DNA of 64,000 bases from Pseudomonas sp. RIT409 (GTDB lineage Bacteria > Pseudomonadota > Gammaproteobacteria > Pseudomonadales > Pseudomonadaceae): the NCBI RefSeq assembly GCF_003052515.2, contig NZ_QARE02000008.1, positions 124,001-188,000 on the forward strand. The letters are read 5' to 3'. The notes under the pieces are model-generated. The model saw nothing but the letters and a program-made list of their open reading frames with translations. It was not told the origin of the DNA and did not search any database. Positions within the stretch are counted from its first letter, which is position 1, and each line of letters begins with the position of its first letter. The translations under genes were made by a program, and so were the position numbers. This document shows, piece by piece, positions 28,401 through 36,593 of this stretch.

Positions 28401-29360
28401 ATGGAACATCGTGAAGCGTTGATCGCGCTGCGAACCTTTCTCTCCACTCAGATTCTGGGGCAGGAGAAGCTGGTCGAGCGCCTTCTGATCGCGCTGCTCG
28501 CCGATGGCCATATGTTGGTCGAAGGCGCCCCCGGCTTGGCCAAGACCAAGGCGATCAAAGAGCTGGCCGAGGGCATCGAAGCCCAGTTCCATCGCATTCA
28601 GTTCACCCCTGACCTGCTGCCCGCCGACATCACCGGCACCGAAATCTATCGCCCGGAAACCGGCAGTTTCGTCTTCCAGCAAGGGCCGATCTTCCACAAC
28701 CTGGTGCTGGCCGACGAGATCAACCGAGCCCCTGCCAAGGTGCAATCGGCACTGCTGGAGGCCATGGCCGAGCGGCAGGTCAGCGTCGGGCGCAGCACTT
28801 ACGACCTTTCGCCGCTTTTTCTGGTGATGGCCACGCAAAACCCCATCGAGCAGGAGGGCACGTATCCCTTGCCCGAGGCGCAGCTTGATCGCTTCCTGAT
28901 GCACGTCAAGATCGGCTTCCCGGACGCGAACGTCGAACGCAAAATCTTGCAGCAAGCCCGCGGCGAAGCGTTGAATGGCGAGGCCAAGCCCGACCGTCGC
29001 GTCAGTCAACAGGCGATCTTTTCGGCGCGCAAGGAAATCCTCGGCCTGTACATGGCCGACGCGGTTGAGGAGTACCTGGTGCAACTGGTCATGGCCACCC
29101 GCACTCCGGCGAAATTCGATGCCGAGCTGGCCGAGTGGATCGGTTACGGCGCCAGCCCGCGCGGCTCGATCTCCCTGGACCGCTGCGCCCGGGCTCACGC
29201 TTGGCTGGCCGGCCGCGATTTCGTCAGCCCCGAAGACATTCAGGCCATGGTTTTCGACGTCTTGCGCCATCGCATCATTCTGTCGTTCGAAGCAGAAGCG
29301 GCGGGCATCGATCAGGATCGCGTGATCCAGCGCATTCTCGATGTCGTGGCCGTCGCCTGA
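28401..29360 (+). CDS. MoxR-family AAA+ ATPase
   Basis: The 319-residue product has a MoxR-type Walker A (GAPGLAKTKAIK), Walker B (LVLADEINRAP), a sensor region (MATQNPIEQEGTYPLPEAQ) and the C-terminal lid. MoxR ATPases act as chaperones that help mature or activate VWA-domain partner proteins, usually encoded next door as here. ATG 28401 is preferred over an upstream in-frame start because AGGA lies ten bases before it and family members begin near this point. It starts a six-gene run (moxR, DUF58, DUF4381, VWA, VWA-TPR, BatD) with gaps of four bases or overlaps, so the genes are surely co-transcribed. Confidence 0.93.
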   Translation: MEHREALIALRTFLSTQILGQEKLVERLLIALLADGHMLVEGAPGLAKTKAIKELAEGIEAQFHRIQFTPDLLPADITGTEIYRPETGSFVFQQGPIFHNLVLADEINRAPAKVQSALLEAMAERQVSVGRSTYDLSPLFLVMATQNPIEQEGTYPLPEAQLDRFLMHVKIGFPDANVERKILQQARGEALNGEAKPDRRVSQQAIFSARKEILGLYMADAVEEYLVQLVMATRTPAKFDAELAEWIGYGASPRGSISLDRCARAHAWLAGRDFVSPEDIQAMVFDVLRHRIILSFEAEAAGIDQDRVIQRILDVVAVA

Positions 29361-29364
29361 CCCC

Positions 29365-30309
29365 ATGCAACCCTACCAGATTTCCCAACCGGGCATCCGC
29401 ATCAGCCTCGCCGAGCTGATCGAGATGCGTCATCGCGTACGGGAAGTCCAGTTGTTCTCGTCACCCGGCCGGCGCAGCCCACTGATCGGGTTGCATCACT
29501 CGAAATTGCGCGGTCGCGGGGTGGATTTCGATCAGGTCCGGGTGTACCAGGCCGGCGACGACGTCCGTACCATCGACTGGCGAGTGACCGCCCGCACCCA
29601 GGAGCCCCACACCAAACTGTTTCATGAAGAGCGCGAACGGCCGATTTTCATCATGGTCGAGCAAAGCCGTCGGCTGTTCTTCGGCTCGGGGCTGATGTTC
29701 AAGTCGGTGCTGGCGGCCCAGGCGGCGGCCTTGATCGGCTGGGCGGCGCTGGGGCACAACGATCGGGTCGGCGGCCTGGTGTTCGGTGACAACCAGCACT
29801 ACGAGATCAAACCACGGCGCAGCAAACAGAGCCTGCTGCAATTGCTCAACCGGCTGGTGCGAGCCAACCAATCGCTGCACACCGAGGCGGGTGCAGACCG
29901 CGATACCTTTGGCGTGGCGTTGCGCCGGGCCCGCGAAGTGCTGCGGCCGGGCAGCCTGGTGTTCATCCTGTGCGACGAGCGCACGCTGTCCGATTCCGCG
30001 GAGCAGCAACTGGCCCTGCTCTCGCGTCATTGCGACCTGTTGCTGTTGCCGGTGTCCGACCCGTTGGATCACGCGCTCCCCGCTGCCGGGCTGCTGCGAT
30101 TCAACGACCGCGGGGCGCGGCTGGAACTCGATACGCTGAATTCCGACCTGCGCCAGACCTACCGCGCCAAGGGCGAAGCGCGTCAGGCACGCTGGGAGTT
30201 GCTCGCGCAGAAGCTGCGGGTGCTGATGATCCCTTTGAGCACCCAACAGGAAATGGTCGATCAATTGCGCGACTACCTGAATGCGAACCAGCCGGTGAAG
30301 CGCACATGA
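29365..30309 (+). CDS. DUF58 domain protein of the MoxR/Bat operon
   Basis: The 314-residue protein has the DUF58 hallmark GDDVRTIDWRVTART around residues 62-76. A VWA-like fold covers the remainder, with a FIMVEQSRR strand where a VWA metal-site strand would be. It has no clear membrane segment, so it is probably cytoplasmic and works with MoxR. ATG 29365 follows the moxR stop by four bases; an in-frame ATG at 29341 inside moxR is an alternative but would add only eight residues. The stop overlaps the next start as ATGA. Confidence 0.9.
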   Translation: MQPYQISQPGIRISLAELIEMRHRVREVQLFSSPGRRSPLIGLHHSKLRGRGVDFDQVRVYQAGDDVRTIDWRVTARTQEPHTKLFHEERERPIFIMVEQSRRLFFGSGLMFKSVLAAQAAALIGWAALGHNDRVGGLVFGDNQHYEIKPRRSKQSLLQLLNRLVRANQSLHTEAGADRDTFGVALRRAREVLRPGSLVFILCDERTLSDSAEQQLALLSRHCDLLLLPVSDPLDHALPAAGLLRFNDRGARLELDTLNSDLRQTYRAKGEARQARWELLAQKLRVLMIPLSTQQEMVDQLRDYLNANQPVKRT

Positions 30310-30800
30310 GCGTCCTGGACCAACTGCAGCCATTGATCCTGCCACCGCCGGTGAGTGCCTGGCCGCCTGCACCGGGCTGGTGGATAGTGACGGGCCTACT
30401 CCCATTGCTGGCTTACGGCCTGTGGCGTGCCCGCGTCTGGTTGCCGAAAAAAGCGGTCAAGGAAGTGGCCGAACAGCCGCTGGATCCCCGGCGCCAGGCC
30501 GCGCTTCAGGAATTGGCGCAAATGCCCAAGCCCTATGATGGCGCACCGGCGGGCGCCTGGCTGCAACAGATCAATGGCCTGCTCAAGCGCTTATGCCGCC
30601 ACGATTATCCCCACGCCCAGAGCCATACCCTCAACGGGCGCAAATGGTTGGCGTTTCTCGACAACCGCTGTCCGGCCGCCGGGCTCACACGCTGGATGGT
30701 GCTCGTCGAAGGCGCCTACAAACCCGAATGCAAGCTCGACGACAAGGCCATCACTGGCCTGACCCAGTCGGTCGAGACATGGATTCGCAAACATGTTTGA
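30306..30800 (+). CDS. DUF4381 membrane protein of the Bat operon
   Basis: The 164-residue protein has one membrane segment near residues 24-42 (WWIVTGLLPLLAYGLWRARV) and a cytoplasmic C-terminal part containing LNGRKWLAFLD. This is the arrangement I associate with DUF4381 proteins between the DUF58 and VWA genes in Pseudomonas Bat-type operons. The start overlaps the preceding stop (ATGA), and the end overlaps the following gene by eight bases. The molecular role is unknown; position suggests it belongs to a membrane complex with the VWA proteins. Confidence 0.85.
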   Translation: MSVLDQLQPLILPPPVSAWPPAPGWWIVTGLLPLLAYGLWRARVWLPKKAVKEVAEQPLDPRRQAALQELAQMPKPYDGAPAGAWLQQINGLLKRLCRHDYPHAQSHTLNGRKWLAFLDNRCPAAGLTRWMVLVEGAYKPECKLDDKAITGLTQSVETWIRKHV

Positions 30801-31860
30801 GTTCGCCTGGCCGTGGATCTTCGTCGTGTTGCCGCTGCCATGGCTGCTGCGCTTCGTGCTGCCGGTGGCCGACAGCGGCGAAGCCGCACTGAAGGTCAGT
30901 TTTCTCGACGAACTCGAAGGGCTGGCCGGACGCCGCGCCCGCGCCCATCTGCCCGGCTGGCGTCGGCAGTTGCCCTTCATCATTCTGTGGCTGTTGTTGC
31001 TGGTGGCGGCGGCCCGCCCGCAATGGCTGGGCGATCCCCTCCCGGTGGCGGCCAGTGGACGAGACCTGCTGGTGGCAGTGGACGTTTCGGGCTCCATGGA
31101 TTACCCGGACATGGTCTGGCAAAACGATGAGGTCAGCCGCCTGACGCTGGTCAAGCAACTGCTGGGGGATTTCCTCGAGCATCGCCAGGGCGACCGCGTC
31201 GGCCTGATCCTCTTCGGCAGCCAGGCCTACCTGCAAGCACCGCTGACCTTCGACCGCAAGACTGTCCGAGTCTGGCTCGACGAAGCCCGCATCGGCATCG
31301 CAGGTAAGAACACCGCCATTGGCGACGCCATCGGCTTGGCCCTCAAGCGTCTGCGCTCGCGCCCGGCGCAGAGCCGTGTGCTGATTCTGGTCACCGACGG
31401 TGCCAACAACGCCGGGCAGATCGACCCGGCCACCGCCGCACGGTTGGCAGCCGGGGAAGGCGTGAAGATCTACCCCATCGGCATCGGTGCCGATCCGGAC
31501 AAGGGGGCGACCAGTATTCTGGGCTTGAACACCAGCCTGGACCTGGACGAACCGGCCCTGCAGGAAATCGCCGCCATCACGGGCGGCCGGTATTTCCGCG
31601 CCCGCGATGGCGCACAACTCGCTCAGATCGGCAAAGCGCTGGACGCCCTCGAGCCGGTAACTCAACAACCGACCCAGGCTCGCCCCGCGCAGGCCTTGTA
31701 TCACTGGCCTCTCGCCCTCGCGCTGGCGCTGAGCGTTCTGCTGGTCATCCATGAACGCTGGCCGCACAACCCACTGTATCGTTTTCTTGCGCGTCGGCCG
31801 GTGTTGCATCAAGTGCCTCAGTGGCGTCAGCGCTTCCAGCGCCTGCGGAGGCGTCGATGA
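30793..31860 (+). CDS. VWA-domain membrane protein, BatA-like
   Basis: The 355-residue product has an N-terminal membrane segment, a second near residues 55-75 and a third near 300-320. The VWA domain between them has an intact metal-ion-dependent adhesion site: DVSGSMD at about residue 97 and the TDGANN strand near 200. BatA proteins are inner-membrane partners of MoxR ATPases and have been linked to envelope stress tolerance in other bacteria. The start lies within the end of the DUF4381 gene, and the stop overlaps the next start as ATGA. No anomaly is visible. Confidence 0.92.
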   Translation: MFEFAWPWIFVVLPLPWLLRFVLPVADSGEAALKVSFLDELEGLAGRRARAHLPGWRRQLPFIILWLLLLVAAARPQWLGDPLPVAASGRDLLVAVDVSGSMDYPDMVWQNDEVSRLTLVKQLLGDFLEHRQGDRVGLILFGSQAYLQAPLTFDRKTVRVWLDEARIGIAGKNTAIGDAIGLALKRLRSRPAQSRVLILVTDGANNAGQIDPATAARLAAGEGVKIYPIGIGADPDKGATSILGLNTSLDLDEPALQEIAAITGGRYFRARDGAQLAQIGKALDALEPVTQQPTQARPAQALYHWPLALALALSVLLVIHERWPHNPLYRFLARRPVLHQVPQWRQRFQRLRRRR

Positions 31861-33611
31861 TCGCTTCGTTGATCGCGTGCTGGCCGCATTGGCTACGCCC
31901 CGGCTGGTTGCTGCTTGCGCCGTTGCTGGGCTGGCTGGTGTGGCGGCTTTGGCATCGGCAGAAGCGGATCGGCCGCTGGCAAATGATCCTGCCGAGCGCT
32001 TTCCATTCGGTGCTGCTCAGTGGCGGTAACGGGCGCGAAAGCAAATTGCCGTGGATCGCCCTGGCACTGGGCTGGCTGCTGGCGTTGCTTGCGCTGCTCG
32101 GCCCCAGTTGGCAGCGCGTCGAGCAAACCAGCCAGCGGCCTGTCGATCCGTTGGTGGTGCTGCTGGAGCTCACGCCTGAAATGCTCGCGGCCGACAGCCC
32201 GCCCTCGCGTCTGGAGCAGGCACGGCGCAAGTTGCTGGATCTGTTGCAACTGCGCAGCGATTCGCAAACGGCGATCATCGTCTACGCCGGCAGCGCCCAT
32301 ACCCTCGTGCCCCTGTCGGACGATCTGGGAACCAGCCAGAATCTGCTGGACGCGATCCGCCCGTCGATCATGCCCGAAGCGGGTCAGCGTGCCGATCTGG
32401 CCGTGAGTAAAGCCCTTGCGCTGCTCAAACAGGGTGATCTGGGTCTTGGCCGTGTGCTGTGGATCGGCTCTTCGTTGTCCGAGAGCGAGCGGCAAGGCAT
32501 CCGTGAGGCGATGACTGGCCACGCGCCGCAATTGTTGATGCTGGGGGTCGGTACCGCCGAAGGCGCGCCGGTCACTCAGGAAAAGGGGGGCTTTCTGAAG
32601 GACGCTCAGGGTGCAATCATGGTGCCGCGTCTGGACAGCGCCAGCCTGAAGGACTTCGCCGACGGGCTGGGTGGCCATTACACGACGCTGCGCCTGGACG
32701 ACCAGGACCTGCGGGAACTGGGGTTGCTCGACGGCCCGAAAGACATGCGCGGCGAGGGGCAGACCCTGCAACTCGACAGTTGGGCCGATCAAGGCTATTG
32801 GCTGTTGCTGCCCCTGTTGCTGCTGGCAGCCTGTGCCGGTCGTCGCGGCTGGCTGCTCTGCCTGCCGCTGCTGATGCTGATGCCGCCGCCCAGCCAGGCC
32901 GCCGATTTACAGAACGACTTTCTGCAGAACCTGTGGCGGCGCCCCGACCAACAGGGGCAACGTTTGCTGCAGCGCCACCGCCCGGCCGAAGCTGCGCAAC
33001 GCTTCGAAGACACGCAGTGGCAAGGCGTTGCGCTGTACGAAGCGGGGGATTACGCCGCTGCCGCTCAGCGCTTCGCCCAGGGCAACAGCGCCGCCGACCA
33101 TTACAATCGCGGCAACGCGCTGGCCAAGGGTGGCGAGTTGGACGCGGCCATCGAGGCGTATGAACAGGCGCTCGACCGTCAGCCAGACTTTCCCGCTGCC
33201 GCTGCGAACAAGGCGCTGGTCGAAGCGATGAAACAGCAGAACGAGCAGGCCGCTGCCGAAGACGCCAGTGAGGGCAAGAACCAAACTGCCGAGAATGCTG
33301 ACTCGCCGAACCCGGACAGTTCCGGGCAGACCTCGTCGAGTCAGTCGGCACCGGCGCAAAACGACGAAGATGACAATGCCAACGGCTCGCAAGCCTTGTC
33401 TGCAGCCAGCGGCAGCAACGATGCGCTTGACGCCTCACCGGAGGCTGATGAGCCGACCCGTGCTCCAACCCGCCCTGCCGATACCCACCTCAGCGGCGAG
33501 CAACGTCAGGCACTGGAACAATGGCTGCGGCAGATTCCCGATGAACCCGGTGAGTTGCTGCGGCGCAAATTCTGGTATGAACAACAGCAGCATCAGGACA
33601 AGACCCGATGA
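31857..33611 (+). CDS. VWA and TPR membrane protein, BatB/BatC-like fusion
   Basis: The 584-residue protein has two N-terminal membrane segments, a VWA-like region to about residue 290 and another membrane segment near 320-345. TPR-type repeats follow (DHYNRGNALAKGGELDAAIE near 420), then a Ser/Asp/Glu-rich low-complexity stretch and a short C-terminal helix. It combines what are separate BatB and BatC proteins in some bacteria. The VWA metal site is degenerate: where DxSxS is expected the sequence reads LLELTPEML. GGAGG lies before ATG 31857, and the start overlaps the batA-like stop. The TPR part probably mediates assembly with the other Bat proteins. Confidence 0.9.
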   Translation: MIASLIACWPHWLRPGWLLLAPLLGWLVWRLWHRQKRIGRWQMILPSAFHSVLLSGGNGRESKLPWIALALGWLLALLALLGPSWQRVEQTSQRPVDPLVVLLELTPEMLAADSPPSRLEQARRKLLDLLQLRSDSQTAIIVYAGSAHTLVPLSDDLGTSQNLLDAIRPSIMPEAGQRADLAVSKALALLKQGDLGLGRVLWIGSSLSESERQGIREAMTGHAPQLLMLGVGTAEGAPVTQEKGGFLKDAQGAIMVPRLDSASLKDFADGLGGHYTTLRLDDQDLRELGLLDGPKDMRGEGQTLQLDSWADQGYWLLLPLLLLAACAGRRGWLLCLPLLMLMPPPSQAADLQNDFLQNLWRRPDQQGQRLLQRHRPAEAAQRFEDTQWQGVALYEAGDYAAAAQRFAQGNSAADHYNRGNALAKGGELDAAIEAYEQALDRQPDFPAAAANKALVEAMKQQNEQAAAEDASEGKNQTAENADSPNPDSSGQTSSSQSAPAQNDEDDNANGSQALSAASGSNDALDASPEADEPTRAPTRPADTHLSGEQRQALEQWLRQIPDEPGELLRRKFWYEQQQHQDKTR

Positions 33612-35281
33612 ACCGTGTGCACTCTGTGATGATCGCCGGGCTGTGGTGCCTGTTCGCCGTCGTGGCGCAAGCCGACACGCCCGCCGACGCGCTGCAGGCC
33701 AGTGTCGATCGCACTCGGGTCAATACCGGTGAAACCGTCGAACTGACGCTCGAATCCGACGATGCCACCCTGTTCGGCAAGCCAGACATGAGCGCGCTTG
33801 AGGCTGATTTCGAGGTGCGCGACACACGCCAGCTCAACAGCCTCACGACGCTTGAAGGCAATGTCCACGCCACCACCCGCTGGTTGATCACCCTGATGCC
33901 TCGTCACAGCGGCTCCATCGAAATTCCACCGCTCAAGCTGGGTCAATTGACGAGCCAGCCGATTACCCTGCAAGTGGTCGAAGCGTCCGGGCAGGCTCAG
34001 GAACAGCAACTTGCGCCGGTGTTCATGGAAGCGAGCCTGGACCAGGACACCGTGTACGTGCAGGCGCAAGCCGTACTGACCGTGCGCATCTACCATTCGG
34101 TGTCGCTGTTCGACGACAGTAACCTGACCCCGCTGCAGTTGCCCGACGTGCGCATCGAGAAGCTCGGCGACACGCGCACCTATGAAAAGCAGATCAATGG
34201 CATTCGCCATGGCGTGATCGAAATGCGCTACGCGCTGTACCCGCAGCAGAGCGGCGAATTGACCATCCCGTCGCAGGCATTCAGTGCGACCATGGTCCAG
34301 GACATCCCCGAACAGGGCGAGGCCACCCGCCAGCCTGCCATGGCCACCAGCCCCAAGCCGGGCAAGTTGATTCGGGTGACGTCCGACCCGCTGTCGTTGA
34401 AGGTCAAGCCGCAACCGGTGCATTACCCGGCCAATACACCCTGGTTGCCAGCACGCAGCATCAGCCTGAGCGAAAACTGGAATCCCGACCCGGCCCACAC
34501 CCAGATCGGCGACTCCCTGACGCGCACCTTGGTGATGACGGCCGAGGGGCTGTCCAGCGCGCAGTTGCCGCCGCTGCCCGCTACGGATGTCAGCGCGTTG
34601 CGCCGCTATCCCGACCAGCCGCAACTGAGCAATCAGGTGAACGAGCGGGGCCTGGTCGGGAGCCGCGAGGAACGTGAAGCGCTGGTGCCCAATCGTCCTG
34701 GCGCAATCGACATTCCGGCGGTCGACGTGGTCTGGTGGAACACGCTGGAAGACCATCTGGAGCACAGTGCCCTGCCCGCTCATACACTGCAGGTGAGCAC
34801 CAACCCCGCGCTGGCGGTGGACATGCCGGTCAGCGATAACCTCGGCGTCACGGTCATCGGCCCACCCGTGTGGCCATGGCAATTGAGTACTGTGCTGCTG
34901 GCCTTCACCACGTTGCTGGGGTTCGGGCTGTGGTGGCGAGCGCGCTGGCAACCGGCCCTGACCCGCGCCGCCCAGGCCGGACCGAGCCCACGGACGGTGC
35001 TGGACGACCTCAAGCGCGCTTGCCTGGCCAACGATCCCCAGGCCACCCGCCAAGCCCTCGATGCCTGGGCCCGCCAGCAACCGGAAACCCTGGCCGACAT
35101 GGCCGCTCGTTTCGTACCGCTGTCCGATGCGCTGGACGGGCTGAACGGCGCGCTCTATAGCGAAACCGGCAAGCTGTGGCTGGGCGAAGAATTGTGGAAA
35201 GCGGTCAGGGCATTGCCCGCCGTGGAAAAACCCGTGGATGGCAACGCCGTGGACAGCCTTCCGCCGTTGTATCCGAAGTGA
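33608..35281 (+). CDS. BatD/oxygen-tolerance family protein
   Basis: The 557-residue protein begins with a signal peptide ending near QADTPADA. It continues with a large beta-rich periplasmic region starting from a VDRTRVNTGETVELTLES block, then one membrane segment near residues 420-440 (LSTVLLAFTTLLGFGLWW) and a helical cytoplasmic tail. This is the BatD layout. The start overlaps the previous stop (ATGA). It is last in the Bat operon; sbcD follows after 70 bases and may be transcribed from the same message. BatD is thought to stabilise the membrane Bat complex; the exact biochemical role is unknown. Confidence 0.9.
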   Translation: MNRVHSVMIAGLWCLFAVVAQADTPADALQASVDRTRVNTGETVELTLESDDATLFGKPDMSALEADFEVRDTRQLNSLTTLEGNVHATTRWLITLMPRHSGSIEIPPLKLGQLTSQPITLQVVEASGQAQEQQLAPVFMEASLDQDTVYVQAQAVLTVRIYHSVSLFDDSNLTPLQLPDVRIEKLGDTRTYEKQINGIRHGVIEMRYALYPQQSGELTIPSQAFSATMVQDIPEQGEATRQPAMATSPKPGKLIRVTSDPLSLKVKPQPVHYPANTPWLPARSISLSENWNPDPAHTQIGDSLTRTLVMTAEGLSSAQLPPLPATDVSALRRYPDQPQLSNQVNERGLVGSREEREALVPNRPGAIDIPAVDVVWWNTLEDHLEHSALPAHTLQVSTNPALAVDMPVSDNLGVTVIGPPVWPWQLSTVLLAFTTLLGFGLWWRARWQPALTRAAQAGPSPRTVLDDLKRACLANDPQATRQALDAWARQQPETLADMAARFVPLSDALDGLNGALYSETGKLWLGEELWKAVRALPAVEKPVDGNAVDSLPPLYPK

Positions 35282-35351
35282 ATGAGCGACTCGTCGCAGA
35301 ACGGCAGCCCGCCGGTGCGGTCGCGCGCCCCCAAAGAACCAAGGTAAATCA

Positions 35352-36593
35352 ATGCGTCTGTTCCACACCTCCGACTGGCATCTGGGCCAGAACCTCCATG
35401 GCCAGGAGCGGGACTTCGAACATGAGTGTTTCCTGAAATGGCTGCTGGCCCGTCTGGGCGAGCGTACGCCTGATGTGCTGCTGATCGCGGGCGACATCTT
35501 CGATACGGTCAACCCGCCGGTCAAAGCCCAGGAGCGCCTGTACGACTTCATCGTCAGCGCCCATGAGCGCAACCCGCAGTTGACCATCGTCATGATCGCG
35601 GGCAACCACGACTCCGGCTCACGCATCGAGCTGCCCGCCCCGCTGATGCGCCGCCTGCGCACCCACGCGCTAGGCCGCGTGCTGTGGCTCGACGACGGGG
35701 TGCTTGACGTAGAACGCCTGCTGTTGCCGCTCACCAACCCCAAGGGCAAGGTGCTGGGCTGGTGCCTGGCGCTGCCGTTCCTGCGCCCGGCGGAAGTGAC
35801 CGGCCCGGCCTTGGGCGACAACTACTTGCACGGCATCGGCCAGGTGCATGAGAAGCTCATCGCTGCCGCTCAGCAGAAACGCAAGAAAGGCCAGCCGCTG
35901 ATCGCCATCAGTCACGCGCACATGGCAGGCGGCTCCGTTTCAGAGGACTCCGAGCGCAGCCTGATCATCGGCAACGCCGAAGCCTTGCCCGCCAGCTTGT
36001 TCGGCGACGCCATCACCTATGTCGCGCTGGGGCACCTGCACAAACCGCAGAAGGTCAACGGCGAGAATCGCATTCGCTACAGCGGCTCGCCGATTCCATT
36101 GTCATTCTCGGAAATTGGCTACCAGCACCAGATCCTGGAAATCGAGTGCGAGGGCGAAAAACTGGTCAGCGTCCAACCCATGCTGATCCCTCGGGCAGTC
36201 AATCTGCAACGGGTCGGGCCCGCGCCCCTGGCGGAACTGTTGCTGCAGCTCAAGGACTTGCCGGATATCGACCTACTGGCCGACGTTGACCGCCAGCCAT
36301 GGCTGGAGGTACGGGTCAAGCTGGATGAGCCGCAGCCGGACCTGCGCAATCAGATCGAAGCCGCCCTGGAAAACAAGGCCGTGCGGCTGGTGCGGATCGC
36401 CGCCGAATACGCGGGGAAAGGCCCTCGCCCCGACGAAGACGCGCGCGACTTGATCGAATTGAACCAGCTCACGCCGCAAGAACTGTTCAGTCGCGCCTGG
36501 CTCGACAGCTACGGGACGGAGGTGGATGAGCAGACCTTGCAGGACTTCGCCACCCTGCTGCAGGACGTGCAGCTCGAGGGTGAGCAGCCATGA
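35352..36593 (+). CDS. sbcD: SbcD nuclease subunit (Mre11-type)
   Basis: The 413-residue protein has all metallophosphoesterase motifs in order: HTSDWHLGQ (residues 5-13), AGDIFD, AGNHDSG, SHAHMAG and LGHLHKPQ. With SbcC it forms an ATP-dependent complex that cuts DNA hairpins and processes blocked double-strand ends. AAGGT precedes ATG 35352. The stop overlaps the sbcC start by four bases, as expected for subunits made together. Length and motifs are complete. Confidence 0.96.
   Translation: MRLFHTSDWHLGQNLHGQERDFEHECFLKWLLARLGERTPDVLLIAGDIFDTVNPPVKAQERLYDFIVSAHERNPQLTIVMIAGNHDSGSRIELPAPLMRRLRTHALGRVLWLDDGVLDVERLLLPLTNPKGKVLGWCLALPFLRPAEVTGPALGDNYLHGIGQVHEKLIAAAQQKRKKGQPLIAISHAHMAGGSVSEDSERSLIIGNAEALPASLFGDAITYVALGHLHKPQKVNGENRIRYSGSPIPLSFSEIGYQHQILEIECEGEKLVSVQPMLIPRAVNLQRVGPAPLAELLLQLKDLPDIDLLADVDRQPWLEVRVKLDEPQPDLRNQIEAALENKAVRLVRIAAEYAGKGPRPDEDARDLIELNQLTPQELFSRAWLDSYGTEVDEQTLQDFATLLQDVQLEGEQP

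Noticed and set aside
33593..35821. 742-codon minus-strand frame across batD and sbcD
   Set aside because: It spans two well-supported genes on the other strand and has no start region or recognisable domain.
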